Both the position numbers and the translations under genes were made by a program. The notes under the pieces were generated by a model. It made no database searches, was not told where the DNA came from, and worked only from the letters and a program-made list of their open reading frames with translations. Below are positions 5,862 to 7,502 of a stretch of 7,502 nucleotides of DNA, in pieces (within the stretch, counting starts at the first letter, position 1; each line of letters starts with the position of its first letter). This DNA is from Candidatus Latescibacterota bacterium (GTDB taxonomy: Bacteria; JAAXHH01; JACQVL01): the NCBI GenBank assembly GCA_016209865.1, contig JACQVL010000315.1:1-7502 (forward strand). Reading direction: 5' to 3'.

Positions 5862-5965
5862 AGAAAGAGTGGAAAAACAGGAGTTCATACCATCTTTCGA
5901 CGATAGAGCATGAGGGATTGTTGTCATTCCCGCGAAAGCGGGGAGTGGGAATTCGTATCCTTCTT
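5860..5965. other. Spacer of the composite inverted repeat, no gene seen
   Basis: This 106-base interior lies between the two heptamer arms in the bshB1-bshA gap. Apart from the CCCGC-GAAA-GCGGG palindrome (5929-5942) I see no coding sequence, RNA gene or convincing promoter for bshA. A TATCCT at 5956-5961 resembles a -10 box but has no -35 box at the right distance. Confidence 0.5.
5921..5945. repeat. Dispersed palindrome with GAAA tetraloop (GTCATTCCCGCGAAAGCGGG type)
   Basis: CCCGC (5929-5933), a GAAA loop and GCGGG (5938-5942) form a compact hairpin, extended by T5928-G5943 and T5927-A5944. The sequence around it matches a dispersed intergenic palindrome seen in many Gram-negative and uncultured bacteria; read on the minus strand it yields the spurious peptide PAFAGMT often found at the ends of mis-called proteins. 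It sits inside the composite inverted repeat between bshB1 and bshA. Confidence 0.75.
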
Positions 5966-5998
5966 TCACTCGTCACTTGTCACTCGCCACTCGTCACT
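5966..5998. repeat. Inverted heptamer array (CGTCACT), right arm of the 19-bp inverted repeat
   Basis: A partial unit TCACT (5966-5970) is followed by CGTCACT (5971-5977), TGTCACT (5978-5984), CGCCACT (5985-5991) and CGTCACT (5992-5998). It is the same heptamer as at 3421 and 5841 but in the opposite orientation. The array ends five bases before the bshA Shine-Dalgarno. Confidence 0.85.
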
Positions 5999-6003
5999 GC
6001 AGT

Positions 6004-6010
6004 AAGGAGA
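6004..6010 (+). promoter_or_regulatory. Shine-Dalgarno of bshA
   Basis: AAGGAGA lies four bases before the ATG at 6015. It is the only strong ribosome binding site among the plus-strand genes here, fitting independent translation of bshA after the repeat-filled gap. Confidence 0.8.
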
Positions 6011-6014
6011 CCTC

Positions 6015-7136
6015 ATGCGCATCGGCATCACGTGTTACCCCACCTACGGCGGAAGCGGCGCGATCGCGACGGAGCTGGGACAGGCGTTAGCGAAACGGGG
6101 GCACAAGATTCATTTCATCAGCTATTCCCTCCCGTTCCGGCTTCAGGAATACAACGAGAACATCTCGTTCCACGACGTGGAGATCATGCCGTACCCGCTG
6201 TTCAAGTATCCGCCCTATACCCTCGCCCTGGCCGCCAAGATGGCCGCCGTCGCGGAGGACGCCTCTCTCGACGTGCTCCATGTCCATTACGCCGTCCCGC
6301 ACGCCACCTGCGCGTACCTGGCCCGCCACATGCTCCGGGACCGGGACATCAAGGTGATCACGACCTTACACGGCACGGACATCACCCTCGTTGGGAGCGA
6401 CAAATCGTTCTACCAGATCACGAAGTTCAGCATCGAAGAGAGCGACGGGATCACGGCGGTGTCCGAGTCGCTGAGACGCGACACGATCTCCCTGTTCGGG
6501 CTCACGAAAGACATCCGGGTCATCCCTAATTTCGTCAATACCGGACGATTCCGGCGGGAAGCCGGAGAGTGCACCCTCAGGGGCATCGTGCAGGAGGACG
6601 AGAAGATCCTGCTCCACATCTCCAACTTCCGGCCGGTGAAACGGATCACGGACATCATCAGGATGTTCGTCAAGATCAAGCCGAAGATTAAGTCGAAACT
6701 CCTGATGGTCGGAGAAGGGCCGGATCGGATTCCCGCGCAGGAACTGGCCAAGGAGCTCGGCCTGCGGGAGAGTGTCGTCTTCCTCGGCCTGCAGGAAGGG
6801 GTGGATGATATCTTGCCCTGCGCCGACCTGTACCTGCTGCCGAGCGAACAGGAGAGCTTCGGCCTGTCCGCCCTCGAAGCGATGAGCTGCGAGGTGCCGG
6901 TCATCGGAACGAACGTCGGCGGACTCCCGGAACTGGTGAAACATGGGGAGACCGGGTTCATCGCCGAGGTGGGGGATGTGGACAAGATGGCGCAGTACGC
7001 GGTCGAACTCCTGTCGGATGACCGGCTTCGGCGGCAGATTGGTCAGCAGGCCCGTCAGCGGGTGCTGGAGCACTTCGACCAGGACCTCATCGTGCCGCAG
7101 TACGAGGCGTATTATGAGGAGATTCTCAGGCAGTAA
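6015..7136 (+). CDS. bshA: N-acetyl-alpha-D-glucosaminyl L-malate synthase BshA
   Basis: BshA is a retaining GT4-type glycosyltransferase that joins GlcNAc from UDP-GlcNAc to L-malate, the first committed step of bacillithiol synthesis. The 373-residue protein closely tracks Bacillus BshA (about 377). Visible blocks are MRIGITCYPTYGGSG (1-15) with the glycine-rich loop, ELGQALAKRGHKIHFIS (20-36), FKYPPY (63-68), HYAVPHA (91-97), TTLHGTDITLVG (116-127), the nucleotide-sugar motif E280-x7-E288 in SEQESFGLSALEAM (277-290), and VPVIGTNVGGLPELV (294-308). The start agrees with the family and has a good Shine-Dalgarno. It is separated from bshB1 by 178 bases filled with repeats, so it may be co-transcribed through them or have its own weak promoter; none is evident. 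It is followed after five bases by a GNAT gene. Confidence 0.96.
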   Translation: MRIGITCYPTYGGSGAIATELGQALAKRGHKIHFISYSLPFRLQEYNENISFHDVEIMPYPLFKYPPYTLALAAKMAAVAEDASLDVLHVHYAVPHATCAYLARHMLRDRDIKVITTLHGTDITLVGSDKSFYQITKFSIEESDGITAVSESLRRDTISLFGLTKDIRVIPNFVNTGRFRREAGECTLRGIVQEDEKILLHISNFRPVKRITDIIRMFVKIKPKIKSKLLMVGEGPDRIPAQELAKELGLRESVVFLGLQEGVDDILPCADLYLLPSEQESFGLSALEAMSCEVPVIGTNVGGLPELVKHGETGFIAEVGDVDKMAQYAVELLSDDRLRRQIGQQARQRVLEHFDQDLIVPQYEAYYEEILRQ

Positions 7137-7141
7137 GCCCT

Positions 7142-7502
7142 ATGATTCGCCCATTCCGTGAATCCGACCGCCAGGCCCTCAAAGACATCACCGCCATCTG
7201 TTTCGATGGGGTGTCCATCGATCAGAACATCGAAAAGCAATTCGGCATGATCGCGGGCCGGACGTGGCAGTGGCGCAAAGTCCGTCATATCGATGCCGAT
7301 GCGGACGCCAACCCATCGGGCATCTTCGTCGCAGAAGAAAATGGGAACGTCATCGGCTACGTCACCACCCGGCTGGATCACGACAGCAAGATCGGCTGGA
7401 TTCCCAACATGGCCGTCCTGCCCGGCTATCAGGGTCGCGGGATGGGCAAACAGCTCATGCAAACCGCCCTCGACTACCTCCGCGTCTCCGGCATGGAGTA
7501 TG
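7142..7502 (+). CDS. GNAT-family acetyltransferase, 3' end beyond the window
   Basis: The 120 visible codons encode the N-terminal part of a GNAT N-acetyltransferase. It starts with the usual MIRPFRESDRQAL (1-13) and carries an acetyl-CoA binding motif A, NMAVLPGYQGRGMGKQLM (89-106), with the Q-x2-G-x-G pyrophosphate loop. The middle (about 61-79) is the expected pair of beta strands. The gene starts five bases after the bshA stop, so it is probably in the same unit. Substrate cannot be told from this fragment: a protein N-terminus, a small amine, or a thiol-pathway compound are all possible. In mycothiol synthesis a GNAT enzyme (MshD) acetylates the cysteine amine, which makes the location next to bshA worth noting but proves nothing. 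The strand and frame are clear; the C-terminus is cut by the window edge. Confidence 0.88.
   Translation, partial: MIRPFRESDRQALKDITAICFDGVSIDQNIEKQFGMIAGRTWQWRKVRHIDADADANPSGIFVAEENGNVIGYVTTRLDHDSKIGWIPNMAVLPGYQGRGMGKQLMQTALDYLRVSGMEY

Noticed and set aside
5921-5961. Promoter for bshA inside the repeat gap
   Set aside because: TTGTCA at 5921-5926 has no -10 box at 16-18 bases, and TATCCT at 5956-5961 has no -35 box at the right distance.
5727-5969. Minus-strand frame ending over the bshB1-bshA gap
   Set aside because: Its apparent sequence is translated repeat (the PAFAGMT palindrome and heptamer arrays) and antisense of bshB1.
5849-6529. Plus-strand frame starting in the repeat gap and overlapping bshA
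   Set aside because: Its start translates heptamer repeats and the remainder is an off-frame reading of bshA, which is a clear BshA homologue.
6366-7073. Long minus-strand frames antisense to bshA, and similar ones opposite bshC (3785-4343)
   Set aside because: GC-rich coding DNA commonly leaves antisense frames open; no motifs or ribosome sites support them.

Overview
This window is a GC-rich stretch of bacterial chromosome packed with genes in two divergent transcription units. The leading content is a complete bacillithiol (BSH) pathway on the plus strand: bshC, bshB1 and bshA. BSH is a low-molecular-weight thiol found in Bacillota, Deinococcota, Bacteroidota, Chlorobiota, Acidobacteriota and several uncultured phyla. 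The intergenic DNA carries several families of short dispersed repeats of the kind common in environmental and uncultured lineages. I cannot name a phylum from this sequence alone; a BSH-producing bacterium outside the classical model groups is the most I would say.

Layout. Minus strand, read right to left from about 1712 to 88: a promoter, a small four-cysteine protein (1387-1611), a PEP_hydrolase-family TIM-barrel protein (537-1370) and a small cupin (88-513). Plus strand, from about 1758 to the right edge: a promoter that appears to give a nearly leaderless mRNA, a class I SAM-dependent methyltransferase (1795-2571), a SAM hydrolase of the DUF62 family (2642-3439), bshC (3456-5096), bshB1 (5093-5836, overlapping bshC by ATGA), bshA (6015-7136) and the start of a GNAT acetyltransferase (7142 to the edge). 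The two units diverge from a 183-base region holding two well-formed sigma70-type promoters, a 7-bp dyad between them and a strong hairpin in the minus-strand leader. No gap exceeds 300 bases.

How the genes fit together. BshA joins GlcNAc to L-malate, BshB1 removes the acetyl group, and BshC is the cysteine-adding enzyme; the genes are in the reverse of pathway order. The methyltransferase at the head of the same unit is a plausible candidate for N-methylating bacillithiol, as known in green sulfur bacteria, but nothing in the sequence proves the substrate. The SAM hydrolase carries the Asp-Arg-His triad that marks SAM hydrolysis, not halogenation.

Most unusual is the repeat architecture. 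Heptanucleotide tandem arrays and a second dispersed inverted-repeat family lie at or inside the stop codons of four genes, and in two cases supply the last few codons of the protein. A composite inverted repeat with 19-bp perfect arms fills the bshB1-bshA gap.
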